Source of the DNA: Flavobacterium pectinovorum
GTDB lineage: Bacteria; Bacteroidota; Bacteroidia; Flavobacteriales; Flavobacteriaceae
Direction: 5' to 3'
Length of the DNA: 64,000 nucleotides
Assembly: GCF_900142715.1 (NCBI RefSeq)
Contig: NZ_FRBX01000001.1
Location: forward strand, 868,001-932,000
Positions 26,543 through 36,284 of the stretch are shown here, piece by piece. The number at the start of each line of letters is the position of its first letter. Position 1 is the first letter of the stretch. Under the pieces are notes generated by a model. It was not told the DNA's origin. It did no database searches and was given only the letters and a program-made list of their open reading frames with translations. The translations under genes and the position numbers were made by a program.

Positions 26543-26617
26543 TCAGTCCCGCTATTCGCTATATCTTTTTCTGTCCGCCGCGGCGGACAGAAAAAGGATA
26601 CCGCTGCTATCGGGGCT
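26543..26617. repeat. Structured palindromic element, copy 1
   Basis: Outer frame CAGTCCCGCTATTCGCTAT ... GGATACCGCTGCTATCGGGGCT encloses a 32-bp perfect palindrome at 26564-26595 with half-site CTTTTTCTGTCCGCCG. A second copy with the same frame but a different inner stem lies at 45843-45917. Confidence 0.85.
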
Positions 26618-26657
26618 ATAAGAGAGGTTTAGTTTTCATAAGACCGTATTAACTCCC

Positions 26658-26688
26658 TTTGTCATTCCTCTAAAAATTACTATTTTTG
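26658..26688 (+). promoter_or_regulatory. Promoter of aguB, consensus Bacteroidetes type
   Basis: TTTG at 26658-26661, exactly 19 bases, then TATTTTTG at 26681-26688. Transcription should start about 15 bases before the ATG. Confidence 0.85.
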
Positions 26689-26708
26689 CACTTCTAAAAT
26701 TTTATGTC

Positions 26709-27599
26709 ATGCCGAAAAGAAAATATAAAATAGCCGTTGTTCAGTTGAATCTTAACGACGTAGCCGAAAATAATCTTAAAAAATGTATCAGCTGGGTAAA
26801 AGATGCAGCCAATAAAGGTGCCGAAGTGATCTTATTACCTGAATTATATAGCAGCCATTATTTTTGCCAAAGCGAAGATGTAGACAATTTTGCATTGGCA
26901 GAACCACTTTACAGTACTTCATTTATTGCTTTTAGCGAATTGGCAAAAGAATTAGGAGTTGTAATTATTGTCCCTTTCTTCGAAAAAAGAATGGCTGGAA
27001 TTTACCACAATAGTGCTTATATAATAGATACAGACGGAACAGAAGCTGGTTTATACCGTAAAATGCACATTCCGGACGATCCGCATTTTTATGAAAAATT
27101 CTATTTTACTCCGGGAGATTTAGGATTTCAGGCAATTGAAACCAAAAAAGGAAAAATAGGAACATTAATTTGTTGGGATCAATGGTATCCGGAAGCAGCT
27201 CGTATTACAGCTTTAAAAGGAGCAGAAGTTTTATTTTATCCAACAGCAATTGGATGGCATCCAAAAGAAAAAGAACAATACGGAGAAAATCAATATGGAG
27301 CGTGGATGAATGTTATGAAAGGTCACGCTGTTGCTAATGGAGTTTTTGTTGCTGCAGCAAACAGAATTGGTTTAGAAAAATACATTGAAGGAACAGAAGG
27401 AATTCAGTTTTGGGGAGCTTCATTCATCGCTGGTCCTCAAGGTGAAATTTTAGCTCAGGCTTCTCACGATAAAGAAGAAATCCTAATTGCAGAAGTTGAT
27501 TTGGATTTACAGGAAAATGTTCGTCAGAACTGGCCATTTTTCAGAGACAGAAGAATTGATGCTTTTGGAGATATTACAAAAAGAGCAATAGATAAATAA
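26709..27599 (+). CDS. aguB: N-carbamoylputrescine amidohydrolase
   Basis: A 296-residue nitrilase-superfamily amidase. The catalytic triad is visible: Glu45 in LLPELY, Lys118 in YRKMHIPDDP, and Cys155 in LICWDQWYPEAAR. The HIPDDPHFYEKFYFTPGD segment is typical of the AguB branch, which hydrolyses N-carbamoylputrescine to putrescine, CO2 and ammonia. Agmatine deiminase, the preceding step, is encoded 3.3 kb downstream, which supports the substrate. It is cytoplasmic, with its own consensus promoter, and convergent with the OmpA-type gene. Confidence 0.93.
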   Translation: MPKRKYKIAVVQLNLNDVAENNLKKCISWVKDAANKGAEVILLPELYSSHYFCQSEDVDNFALAEPLYSTSFIAFSELAKELGVVIIVPFFEKRMAGIYHNSAYIIDTDGTEAGLYRKMHIPDDPHFYEKFYFTPGDLGFQAIETKKGKIGTLICWDQWYPEAARITALKGAEVLFYPTAIGWHPKEKEQYGENQYGAWMNVMKGHAVANGVFVAAANRIGLEKYIEGTEGIQFWGASFIAGPQGEILAQASHDKEEILIAEVDLDLQENVRQNWPFFRDRRIDAFGDITKRAIDK

Positions 27600-27615
27600 T
27601 ATGTTTTAAATAAAT

Positions 27616-27649
27616 AAAAAAAGGACAAAATGAAAATTTTGTCCTTTTT
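27616..27649. terminator. Bidirectional terminator 1 between aguB and ompA-type gene
   Basis: AAAAAAGGACAAAA / TTTTGTCCTTTTT hairpin, A-run before and T-run after. Confidence 0.9.
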
Positions 27650-27659
27650 CTTTGCTAAG

Positions 27660-27698
27660 AAAAAGGCGGTTTCAACTATTTGAAACCGCCTTTTTTTG
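27660..27698. terminator. Bidirectional terminator 2 between aguB and ompA-type gene
   Basis: AAAAAGGCGGTTTCAA / TTGAAACCGCCTTTTT hairpin. Two tandem terminators here insulate convergent genes. Confidence 0.9.
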
Positions 27699-27721
27699 AA
27701 ATTAATATAGATTCTGATTTA

Positions 27722-28987
27722 TTATTTCACTTGGAAAGTAACTCTTCTAACGATTTGACGTGCTTCCTTAGAATTTTTATTCACAGAAGTATCCTCTCCA
27801 TTAGCAATTACATTAAGTCTCGAAGCATCGATTCCGGCATTTGTTGCCACTTTTTTCACAGCTTCAGCTCTTTTTCTTGATAATTCGGTATTGTAACTTG
27901 AATTTCCAATCTCATCAGCATATCCAATGATATCTGCAGATTTTCCAGGATTGTTTTTTAAGTATTTAACTAAGAAATCAACACCAGATAAAGACGCATT
28001 CGTTGGTTTAGAAGAGTTAAAGTCGAAGTATACATTTACGTATCCACCGTTAATTAATTCTTCTACAGTACTGTTTGTTAGATTATTATCGCCTTTTTTA
28101 GCATAAGTTTTGTCTAAATAGCTTTCTAATTCATCAGGAACACCATTTTGGTTGGTATCGATAGATTGTCCTTTTGTATTTACAGCAACACCAGTAATAC
28201 TATTTGGTTCTAAATCGTATAAATCAGCAACGCCATCTTTATCAGTATCTAAAAGTCCATTTTCGATAAGGCCAACTCTGTCTTCTAATTTATTTAATCT
28301 GTCATTTTCTTCCGCATACCAGTCAGCATGTTTTTCATTTTTACCTAAGTAAAAAGTCAAACCAACAGATGCGTTTAATAATATACCATCTAATGATCCT
28401 GTTCTTGCTTGTCCCATTCCGTCAAAGTTCCAGTTTTGTCTTCCATTTACAATTCCGGTTAAATCTCCTGTTAAGGCAACTCTGTTACTTAATTTAATTT
28501 GTCCTGTTAATCCCAAAATCCCATGTCCCATGTAATCTTGTCCGCCATACCCGGTTTCAGTGCTAATTTGTGAAACACCAACACCACCATGTGCTAATAT
28601 GCCTATTGTATTTGTCCAAGTCTCAAAATTTAAAGCTCTACCAAGGTTTATTACACCTTGTAAACTTGTTCTAACATATCTGCTTTCAAAGTTTGGTGTG
28701 TCATCACGTTCCTGGAATTGATCATATCCCACGTCTAATTTCATACCAAAAGTTGGACTAAACATATATCTTACCCCAAGGTCTGCGTGGAAAGGGTTAA
28801 GTGTAGCGGTAGAATAACCCGGAGTCATAGCTCTCAATGGTTTTCCGACACCGCCATTCAATTCAATAGACCATTTGTTATATGCAGGTATTTCAACAGA
28901 AGGTTGATTAGATGTTGTTGCCACATTTTGAGCTCCAGCCGCAAATGATAATAGTAAAATTGATATGGAAGCTAATTTCTTTTTCAT
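27722..28987 (-). CDS. OmpA-family outer-membrane protein
   Basis: A 421-residue protein with signal peptide ending at FAAGAQN (ATG at 28987; the frame continues 17 codons further upstream without signal-like sequence). Residues 30-220 are an eight-strand-type barrel. A calcium-binding thrombospondin type 3 segment follows (LLDTDKDGVADLYDLEPNS, IDTNQNGVPDELE). The last 115 residues are an OmpA C-like peptidoglycan-binding domain: VNVYFDFNSSKPTNAS, IIGYADEIGNSSYNTELSRKRAEAVKK. Known role of the family: tethering outer membrane to peptidoglycan. A short GGTGAG/CTCACC hairpin (29014-29036) lies in the 5' leader. Confidence 0.92.
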   Translation of the reverse strand: MKKKLASISILLLSFAAGAQNVATTSNQPSVEIPAYNKWSIELNGGVGKPLRAMTPGYSTATLNPFHADLGVRYMFSPTFGMKLDVGYDQFQERDDTPNFESRYVRTSLQGVINLGRALNFETWTNTIGILAHGGVGVSQISTETGYGGQDYMGHGILGLTGQIKLSNRVALTGDLTGIVNGRQNWNFDGMGQARTGSLDGILLNASVGLTFYLGKNEKHADWYAEENDRLNKLEDRVGLIENGLLDTDKDGVADLYDLEPNSITGVAVNTKGQSIDTNQNGVPDELESYLDKTYAKKGDNNLTNSTVEELINGGYVNVYFDFNSSKPTNASLSGVDFLVKYLKNNPGKSADIIGYADEIGNSSYNTELSRKRAEAVKKVATNAGIDASRLNVIANGEDTSVNKNSKEARQIVRRVTFQVK

Positions 28988-29158
28988 GATTCGTTTAATT
29001 TTAAATTTGTTTTGGTGAGGTATTTTTAAACTCACCACAAACTTAGAATATGAATTTCAAAATCAGCTTCTATATATTTATTGTCAATATTATATAATTT
29101 CCATCTTTTAATTTGATTTTATGAGAATATGTTAAATAAATCTAAAACAGGGGAAAAG

Positions 29159-29193
29159 CAAAAAGCGAACAAAGTATTTTGCCCGCTTTTTTT
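29159..29193 (-). terminator. Terminator of the choice-of-anchor I gene
   Basis: Read leftward: AAAAAGCG-GG-CAAA / TTTG-TT-CGCTTTTT with two G-T pairs. Confidence 0.7.
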
Positions 29194-29210
29194 ATTAACT
29201 AAGTATAAAT

Positions 29211-30735
29211 TTACTTTAAATCAGGCTGATAAATTTTAATAGTTCCATCACCTTCGCTGCTTACAACAAGTAAACTTCTTTTAGTTGGACTTTTTGAAGC
29301 AGGAATAAATAAAACTCCTTCTGGTGCATCGCCAGTTTTTACGGTTTGCAAATATTGTGGAGATGCAGGATTGGTAACATCATAAGTCATAAAAGCATCA
29401 GATCTTTCAAGACCAACAAATAATATATTTTGATTTCCCATTTTTGCAACAATAACAGCTTTCCGGTTCAGAGCCTTTATCATCACTACGTTTATCATCA
29501 TAAGTTCCTAATTCATTTGTTTTTTTATCAACATCATTTTTACCGTCATAAACGATTTTCCCGGTATTTCCATTCCATATTGTAAAAGAACGTGCACCAA
29601 AAGCAACCATTTCATCCAGATCTCCATCTCCGTCAGTATCGCCCATATCAGTAATGAGGTTTAATCTTCCTAAATTAGGTTCTAATTTTAAAGTAGCAGC
29701 ATCAGGAAAAACAGTAGCGTCTAATGTCATGTCTTTCATTCTCTTAATATCTGTGTTTGCAGTGTATTCTCTCGCATCACCTTCATTTGCAGTAACAAAA
29801 TAAGGAGCATTGTTTGCAGAAAAATGACTAATAGCATCCGGCATAAACATACCTTTTACTTTCCACGGATTAAAAACAATTTTATCATCTTTATCGCTTA
29901 CATCAATTGCATTATCAGCCGTATTAAAATCTTTAAACCCTAAAGGATAAATAGCCGTAATCGTTTTTGAAGTTAAATCAACTTTTGCAACACCATTATT
30001 TTCCTGTAAAGTAACCCAGGCCGTTTTAGAATCATCAGAAATTGTTACATATTCCGGTTCAATATCCTGAGCAAAACTTTTAGCAACTTTTGAAATTCTA
30101 AATCCGTCTTTTTTCAAAGTTTCGGCCTGACCGCTAAAAGAAGCGAAATCAAGAGTTGTAACGGCATAATTATTAGCTACTTCTATAATAGAAATCGTTC
30201 CGTTTGGATCCTGAGAATAATCAGTATTTGGTTCACCTTCATTTGCAGTCATGATATATTTTCCGTCTGGCGAAAAAGTAATCATATCAGGTAAAGCGCC
30301 AACAGTAACTTGTTTTATTAAACTATAATCAGTCGTGTTAAAAATAACAACTTTTCCATTTCCTTGTTTGTTAGCGGTTGATTCCAGTGCAACAGCCAGT
30401 TTTCCGTCATAAACAGAAACACTATTTGAAGCACCTTCATAAGTAGTTAAATCAATTTTACCAATTTTTGTTGGTTTTGTCGGATCAGTGATATCAATTA
30501 CATCAATCTGATTTGTTCCGCTATTGTTTACTGTAAATAATCTTTTCGTTTTTTCATCATAAGCCGAAATTTCCGCAGCAGCTTCTCCGCCAATGGTTAT
30601 AGAGCCAATTTCTTTAAAGGTTGCAGGATTTTCATTTACAACAACTTCAGGTTCTTCGTTGTTAGAATTCTCGTCATTATTACAGCTAGCAAAAATGGTT
30701 AGTAATGCTAATAATGAAAGACTTACTTTTTTCAT
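29211..30735 (-). pseudogene. Choice-of-anchor I family lipoprotein, single-base frameshift
   Basis: A lipoprotein (LTIFASCNNDENSNNEE) with a beta-propeller-like body typical of the choice-of-anchor I family: repeated strands such as LFTVNNSGTNQIDVIDITDPTKP, LPDMITFSPDGKYIMTANEGEPN and YFVTANEGDAREY. The first frame breaks after RSDDKGSEPE, at about 29461; the last 80 residues (AVIVAKMGNQNILFVGLERSDAF ... IKIYQPDLK) continue in another frame to 29211. The repaired protein would be about 507 residues. The shift is explained by one extra base in GGAAAGC (29457-29465). It may be a real lesion, programmed, or a sequencing error. Function of the family is unsettled. Confidence 0.85.
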
Positions 30736-30889
30736 ATTATTTTAGTTTTTAGTTTCGCCAAAAGTAATTAGCGATTCCGGAGTGTATATTAAGGCTTCAT
30801 TATTTAATCTTTAACTTAATTTTTAGAAGATAATGCTGTAAATATAGATTTGAGGTCTTTTAAGCTATTTTATAATCCTTACGAATGAT

Positions 30890-30897
30890 TATCTTTG
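30890..30897 (+). promoter_or_regulatory. -7 element of aguA
   Basis: TATCTTTG, 26 bases before the ATG at 30924. It lies downstream of an alternative in-frame start at 30885 and so argues against that start. Confidence 0.6.
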
Positions 30898-30923
30898 TAC
30901 ACTTTAAATTTAGAAACTTTTTT

Positions 30924-31964
30924 ATGACCACAAATAATAGAAGATTTCCGGCAGAATGGGAAAAACAACAAGGAATTGTATTGTGTTTTCCGCATAACGG
31001 AAATGATTGGCCGGGAAAATATGAAGCAGTTCAATGGGCTTTTGTAGAATTTATTAAAAAAGTAGCCACTTTTGAAACCGTTTTTTTGGTCGTAGCCGAT
31101 GAAAAATTAAAAGAGAAAGTAGCAGAAATGTTAGAACGTGCCCGCGTAAATACAGCTAACGTTTCTTTCATTATTCATAAAACAAACAGAAGCTGGATGC
31201 GTGATTCCGGACCAATTGTTGTAAAAAATGGTTCGAAAAGAGAAGCATTAAATTTCAATTTTAATGGTTGGGCGAAATATAAAAATTACCAGTTAGATAA
31301 ATTTGTTCCGAGTAAAATTGCTGATTTTATTGAAGTTCCGCTTACACAAGTAATGTATAAAGGAAAACCGGTTATTGTTGAAGGTGGTGCAATTGATGTA
31401 AATGGAAGAGGAACATTATTAACTTCTGAAGAATGTTTGATGCATCCCTCAATTCAGGTTAGAAATAAAAACTTTACCAAAGAAGATTACGAAGCTGTTT
31501 TTAAAGAATATCTTGGAGTTACAAACGTAATTTGGTTGGGAGATGGAATAGAAGGTGATGATACTCACGGACATATCGACGATTTATGCCGATTTGTAAA
31601 CGAAGATACAATTGTCACTATTGTTGAAACTGATAAAAACGACGCTAATTACAAGCCTTTACAAGATAATCTGAAACGTTTGCAAAATGCAAAATTAGAA
31701 GACGGAAAATCGCCAACAATTGTAGCATTGCCAATGCCAAAACGTGTTGATTTTGAAGATCTAAGATTACCGGCAAGTTATGCTAATTTCTTAATTCTGA
31801 ATAATTGCGTTTTAGTGCCAACCTTTAACGACAGCAACGATCGTGTGGCTTTAAATATACTTTCAGAATGTTTTCCGGATAGAGAAGTAATCGGAATTAG
31901 CTGTATCGATTTCATTTGGGGATTTGGAACTTTGCATTGTTTGAGTCAGCAGATTCCTGCTTGA
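30924..31964 (+). CDS. aguA: Agmatine deiminase
   Basis: A 346-residue guanidino-group modifying enzyme converting agmatine to N-carbamoylputrescine and ammonia. Seen: the N-terminal FPAEWEKQQGIVLCFPHNGNDW, WMRDSGPIVV, catalytic GDDTHGHIDDLCRFV, and the nucleophile Cys339 in GTLHCLSQQ. The ATG at 30924 fits the family start and the promoter. It works with AguB to make putrescine from arginine-derived agmatine. Confidence 0.94.
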   Translation: MTTNNRRFPAEWEKQQGIVLCFPHNGNDWPGKYEAVQWAFVEFIKKVATFETVFLVVADEKLKEKVAEMLERARVNTANVSFIIHKTNRSWMRDSGPIVVKNGSKREALNFNFNGWAKYKNYQLDKFVPSKIADFIEVPLTQVMYKGKPVIVEGGAIDVNGRGTLLTSEECLMHPSIQVRNKNFTKEDYEAVFKEYLGVTNVIWLGDGIEGDDTHGHIDDLCRFVNEDTIVTIVETDKNDANYKPLQDNLKRLQNAKLEDGKSPTIVALPMPKRVDFEDLRLPASYANFLILNNCVLVPTFNDSNDRVALNILSECFPDREVIGISCIDFIWGFGTLHCLSQQIPA

Positions 31965-32072
31965 TTTTTTGCTCCCTAAAGCACAAAGACACTAAGTTTT
32001 TTAAGTTTAAATTTATTCAATAACTTCAAGTTTTTAACTGGAAGGAAAAATAACCTTTCTTAATATTATTTG

Positions 32073-32100
32073 GGCTGTCACTTTTATTGACAGCCTTTTT
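32073..32100 (+). terminator. Terminator after aguA
   Basis: GGCTGTCA / TGACAGCC arms with loop CTTTTAT, then T5. Confidence 0.85.
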
Positions 32101-32196
32101 ATTGACATATACTTAACATACTGGCTGGCGAACGTCCCAACAACATTCTTATATTCGTGTATTCAATAAATGCAGAAATGCAGATTCAATTTTTTT

Positions 32197-33375
32197 ATGA
32201 ATAAAATATTTTTTATCTTTTCCATGCTTTTTGCAGGAACTCTTTTTCCACAGACTGCTCCACAAAAAGAACTTACATTTGCTACCTATAATGTGAGTAT
32301 GGAATCTGAGAATTATTTTCCAAGAGGTACAAAGGGAAACTCAGAACAAGTATTGATCAATCAGCTTCATTCGGGAAATAATGTTCAAATCAGAAATATC
32401 GCCCAGATTATTCAGACCGTAAGACCGGATGTTATTCTGCTAAACGAGTTTGACTACATTAAAAATCCTAAACTTGGTGTAAAGGCATTTATTAAAAACT
32501 ATTTAAAAGTGAGTCAAGGCGGAGCAAAGGCTATTGATTATCCATATTACTATTACTCAACCGTGAATACCGGTCAGTCAAGTCCTTACGATTTGAACAA
32601 TGACGGAAAGTTGGAAAATTTCGGAAATGATGCCTGGGGATTTGGTATGTATCCAGGTCAATATGCGATGATGCTTTTGTCAAAATATCCTATTGATGTT
32701 AAGGCAGTCCGCACTTTTCAAAATTTCAAATGGAAAGATATGCCGGGGGCATTGCTTATTAAAAAGCCGGATGGATCGGATTGGTATAGCAAGGAGGCAT
32801 GGGAGCTTTTTCCATTATCTTCCAAATCTCACTGGGACGTTCCTGTTAAGATTAACAAAAAAACGGTTCATATTTTAGCCAGCCATCCCACTCCTCCTTC
32901 TTTTGATGGTGCTGAAGATCGTAATGGTAAAAGAAATCATGATGAAATCAGATTTTGGAAAGACTATATTTCAGACAATTCTGCTTCGTACATTTATGAT
33001 GATAGCGGCGTAAAAGGCGGTTTGCCTGCAAATTCTCAATTTGTTATAATGGGTGATCAAAATGCTTCGCCGGTTGAAGGTAACGCTATTACTGAAGGTA
33101 TAAAGTCATTACTTGCTCATCCGAAAATTAATAGCGAGTTTACACCTGCCAGTAAAGGTGGTGCTGAATACAGTCCTGAAAACCCTTTTGGAGTTAACCA
33201 TACAGCATTTTGGAGAATGCGCGCTGATTATGTGTTACCTTCTAAATTTGGTTTTAAGGTTATCAACAGCGGTGTGTTCTGGCCTGCAAAAGTTGAACCA
33301 ATGTCAGAATTGGTTGAAAAACGTGAATCAAGTTCAGATCATCGTTTAGTTTGGGTGAAGGTTCTTTTGGAGTAA
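32197..33375 (+). CDS. Secreted endonuclease/exonuclease/phosphatase-fold protein
   Basis: A 392-residue protein with signal peptide ending near TLFPQTAP (ATG at 32197; an in-frame Met at 32170 lies before a weaker leader). EEP-fold landmarks are present: FATYNVSMES (metal/Asn strand), VRPDVILLNEFDYI with the metal-binding Glu, HILASHPTPPSFDG, MGDQNASPVEG (Asp/Asn pair) and the terminal SSDHRLVWVKV with the catalytic Asp-His. It is exported, so likely acts on extracellular nucleic acids, nucleotides or phospholipids; substrate unknown. Confidence 0.87.
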   Translation: MNKIFFIFSMLFAGTLFPQTAPQKELTFATYNVSMESENYFPRGTKGNSEQVLINQLHSGNNVQIRNIAQIIQTVRPDVILLNEFDYIKNPKLGVKAFIKNYLKVSQGGAKAIDYPYYYYSTVNTGQSSPYDLNNDGKLENFGNDAWGFGMYPGQYAMMLLSKYPIDVKAVRTFQNFKWKDMPGALLIKKPDGSDWYSKEAWELFPLSSKSHWDVPVKINKKTVHILASHPTPPSFDGAEDRNGKRNHDEIRFWKDYISDNSASYIYDDSGVKGGLPANSQFVIMGDQNASPVEGNAITEGIKSLLAHPKINSEFTPASKGGAEYSPENPFGVNHTAFWRMRADYVLPSKFGFKVINSGVFWPAKVEPMSELVEKRESSSDHRLVWVKVLLE

Positions 33376-33392
33376 ACAACTCTTTCCTGTAT

Positions 33393-33436
33393 AAAAATAG
33401 AAAAACCTTGGTGAGAACCAAGGTTTTTCTATTTTT
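33393..33436. terminator. Strong bidirectional terminator
   Basis: Perfect 20-base arms, AAAAATAGAAAAACCTTGGT and its complement, around GAGA, between convergent genes. Confidence 0.97.
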
Positions 33437-33464
33437 ATATTTCTTCAGATTTTTTATCTGCTCT

Positions 33465-34748
33465 TCAAGGTCTGATAAAAGGTGGCAATAGTTGACTGCA
33501 AACTTCACCAAAACCAATTCTAACTTCGGCATTTTCGCAAAAACCTCTAATGATTACCGTATCATTATCTTCGATAAATTTACGTTCGCTACCATCTTTT
33601 AATTTAAGTGGATTTTTTCCGCCCCAGGTTAATTCTAACATTGAGCCAAAACTATCCGGAGTTGGACCAGAAATAGTTCCTGAACCCATCATATCGCCAG
33701 AATTTACACGACATCCGTTTGAAGTATGATGCGCCAATTGCTGAGCCATAGACCAGTATAAATATTTAAAATTTGATTTAGAAACAACAGTTTCTTCCTG
33801 ATCTTCAGGCTGTATTGAAACTTCTAAATGAATATCAAAAGCTTTTTTTCCTTTAGTTTGTAAATAAGGAAGCGGCGACGGATCTTGTTTTGGTCCTTTA
33901 GTTCTAAAAGGTTCCAAAGCATCCATAGTAACAATCCACGGAGAAATTGAGGTAGCAAAGTTTTTAGCTAAAAATGGTCCAAGAGGCACATATTCCCATT
34001 TCTGGATATCGCGCGCGCTCCAGTCATTCAATAAAACCATTCCGAAAATATAATCTTCGGCTTCATAAGTTGGGATATTTTCTCCCATTATATTAACGTC
34101 AGTTGTTATAAAGGCAGTTTCCAATTCAAAATCTACTAAACGAGACGGACCAAAAACAGGATATTTTTCGCCTGCAGGCAAAGTTTGTCCCATTGGTCTG
34201 TGAACCGGAATTCCAGACGGAACAATAGTTGAACTTCTTCCGTGGTATCCTACAGGAATGTGTAACCAGTTTGGCAACAATGCATTTTCAGGATCACGAA
34301 ACATTTTACCTACGTTTGTAGCATGTTCTTTACTGGAGTAAAAATCAGTATAATCACCAATTAAAACGGGCAATTGCATCTCGACATCGTCGATTTTAAA
34401 AATAACAATATCTCTGTCTTTTGTTGAATCCCTAAGTTTTGGATTTGTTTCGTCGAAAATTTCAGCGATACGGTTTCGAACCAAACGCCATGTTTTTTTT
34501 CCATCAGAAATAAAATCATTTAGCGTGTCCTGCATGAACATATCATCGGTTAAATCTATTCCTTCAAAATAGTTTAATTGTTGTAAAGCCCCTAAATCTA
34601 TAGCGAAATCGCCAATTCGAGTTCCTACTGTAACGACATTTTCTTTAGTAAGAAATACACCGAAAGGAATATTTTGAATAGGGAAGTCACTATTTTCTGG
34701 TACTTCTAACCATGATTTTCTTTTGGTATCGTTGGCGGTTATTGGCAT
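33465..34748 (-). CDS. fahA: Fumarylacetoacetase
   Basis: A 427-residue hydrolase of the last step of tyrosine/phenylalanine breakdown, splitting fumarylacetoacetate to fumarate and acetoacetate. The small N-terminal domain (to about 120) is followed by the FAH catalytic domain with DYTDFYSSKEHATNVG, YHGRSSTIVPSG, the metal ligands in FELETAF and LLNDWSARDIQKWEYVPLGPF, and the C-terminal GTISGP. It is divergent from glyA with a very short shared promoter region of about 110 bases. No other tyrosine-degradation gene is in view. Confidence 0.95.
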   Translation of the reverse strand: MPITANDTKRKSWLEVPENSDFPIQNIPFGVFLTKENVVTVGTRIGDFAIDLGALQQLNYFEGIDLTDDMFMQDTLNDFISDGKKTWRLVRNRIAEIFDETNPKLRDSTKDRDIVIFKIDDVEMQLPVLIGDYTDFYSSKEHATNVGKMFRDPENALLPNWLHIPVGYHGRSSTIVPSGIPVHRPMGQTLPAGEKYPVFGPSRLVDFELETAFITTDVNIMGENIPTYEAEDYIFGMVLLNDWSARDIQKWEYVPLGPFLAKNFATSISPWIVTMDALEPFRTKGPKQDPSPLPYLQTKGKKAFDIHLEVSIQPEDQEETVVSKSNFKYLYWSMAQQLAHHTSNGCRVNSGDMMGSGTISGPTPDSFGSMLELTWGGKNPLKLKDGSERKFIEDNDTVIIRGFCENAEVRIGFGEVCSQLLPPFIRP

Positions 34749-34823
34749 GTGAATGTTAATTATTTGTTGAAAAATTCTATGTCAAATATATCATAATCTA
34801 ACAGTTTGACAAACGTTTTTTTG

Positions 34824-34831
34824 TATTTTTG
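34824..34831 (+). promoter_or_regulatory. -7 element of glyA
   Basis: TATTTTTG followed by CAGG, 26 bases before the ATG at 34857. The nearest TTTG (34805-34808) is only 15 bases upstream. Confidence 0.6.
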
Positions 34832-34856
34832 CAGGAAATTAACGAAAAACGAAAAA

Positions 34857-36131
34857 ATGCAACGCGACGAACAAATTTTTGACCTTATACTAGAGGAACA
34901 AGACAGACAAATTCACGGATTAGAACTTATCGCTTCTGAGAATTTTGTAAGTGATGAAGTAATGGAAGCAGCTGGTTCTGTTTTAACTAATAAATATGCT
35001 GAGGGGTATCCTGGCAAAAGATACTACGGCGGTTGCGAAGTAGTTGACGTTATTGAGCAAATTGCTATTGACAGAGCAAAAGAATTATTTGGTGCTGAAT
35101 ATGCAAACGTACAGCCTCACTCAGGTTCACAGGCAAATACAGCAGTTTATCACGCTTGTTTAAATCCTGGTGATACTATTTTAGGTTTTGATTTATCTCA
35201 CGGTGGTCACTTAACTCACGGTTCTCCGGTAAACTTTTCAGGTCGTTTGTACCGTCCGGTTTTTTACGGCGTAGATGCAGAAACTGGCCGTTTAGATTAT
35301 GATAAAATTCAGGAAATTGCAACAAAAGAACAGCCAAAACTAATCATCGCAGGAGCTTCGGCTTATTCTCGTGATATGGATTTTGAGCGTTTCAGAAAAA
35401 TTGCTGACAGCGTAGGAGCAATCTTATTTGCTGATATTTCTCACCCGGCAGGTTTAATTGCTAAGGGATTAATGAATGACCCAATTCCACATTGTCATAT
35501 CGTTTCTACAACAACACACAAAACATTGCGTGGACCACGTGGAGGTTTGATCTTAATGGGGAAAGATTTTGAAAACCCACAAGGATTAAAAACTCCAAAA
35601 GGAGAAATCAGAATGATGTCATCTTTATTAGATCTTGCTGTTTTCCCAGGAAATCAAGGCGGACCTTTAATGCATATTATCGCTGCAAAAGCGGTTGCTT
35701 TTGGTGAAGCTCTTAAAGATGAGTTCTTTACATATGCTATGCAATTGCAAAAAAATGCAAACGCAATGGCAGATGCTTTTGTAAAAAGAGGATACAAAAT
35801 TATTTCTGGCGGAACTGATAACCACATGATGCTTATTGACTTAAGAAATAAAAATATTTCTGGTAAAGAAGCAGAAAATGCATTAGTAAAAGCAGAAATC
35901 ACAGTAAATAAAAACATGGTTCCGTTTGATGATAAATCACCATTTATTACGTCTGGAATTCGTGTAGGAACAGCTGCAATCACAACTCGTGGTTTAGTTG
36001 AAGAAGATATGGAAACTATCGTAGCTTTAATCGACAGAGTACTTGCTGACCACACAAACGAAGCAGTTATCGAAGAAGTAGCAAACGAAGTAAACGAAAT
36101 GATGAGCGAAAGACCGATTTTCGTATACTAA
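34857..36131 (+). CDS. glyA: Serine hydroxymethyltransferase
   Basis: A 424-residue PLP enzyme interconverting serine and glycine with tetrahydrofolate. Seen: [56 protein letters not shown], and the PLP-lysine motif [15 protein letters not shown]. The frame extends 17 codons upstream, but ATG 34857 lies at the family's usual start and just after the -7 box. It is first of a likely glyA-miaE group. Confidence 0.97.
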   Translation: MQRDEQIFDLILEEQDRQIHGLELIASENFVSDEVMEAAGSVLTNKYAEGYPGKRYYGGCEVVDVIEQIAIDRAKELFGAEYANVQPHSGSQANTAVYHACLNPGDTILGFDLSHGGHLTHGSPVNFSGRLYRPVFYGVDAETGRLDYDKIQEIATKEQPKLIIAGASAYSRDMDFERFRKIADSVGAILFADISHPAGLIAKGLMNDPIPHCHIVSTTTHKTLRGPRGGLILMGKDFENPQGLKTPKGEIRMMSSLLDLAVFPGNQGGPLMHIIAAKAVAFGEALKDEFFTYAMQLQKNANAMADAFVKRGYKIISGGTDNHMMLIDLRNKNISGKEAENALVKAEITVNKNMVPFDDKSPFITSGIRVGTAAITTRGLVEEDMETIVALIDRVLADHTNEAVIEEVANEVNEMMSERPIFVY

Positions 36132-36172
36132 TTAAAAAGGTTGAAACTTAATTGTTTCAAGTTTCAGGTTTC

Positions 36173-36224
36173 AAGTTTAAAGTTTTGTGACGCGTAATAA
36201 ATACGTAAACAAAACTTTAAACTT
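36173..36224. repeat. Perfect 16-bp-arm inverted repeat between glyA and miaE
   Basis: Arms AAGTTTAAAGTTTTGT (36173-36188) and ACAAAACTTTAAACTT (36209-36224), flanked by further GTTTCAAG / CTTGAAAC words (36150-36265). Confidence 0.8.
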
Positions 36225-36284
36225 TTTTCGTTCCTAAAAGAACTTGAAACAAAGAAAACTTGAAACAAAATAAACAAAAATATT

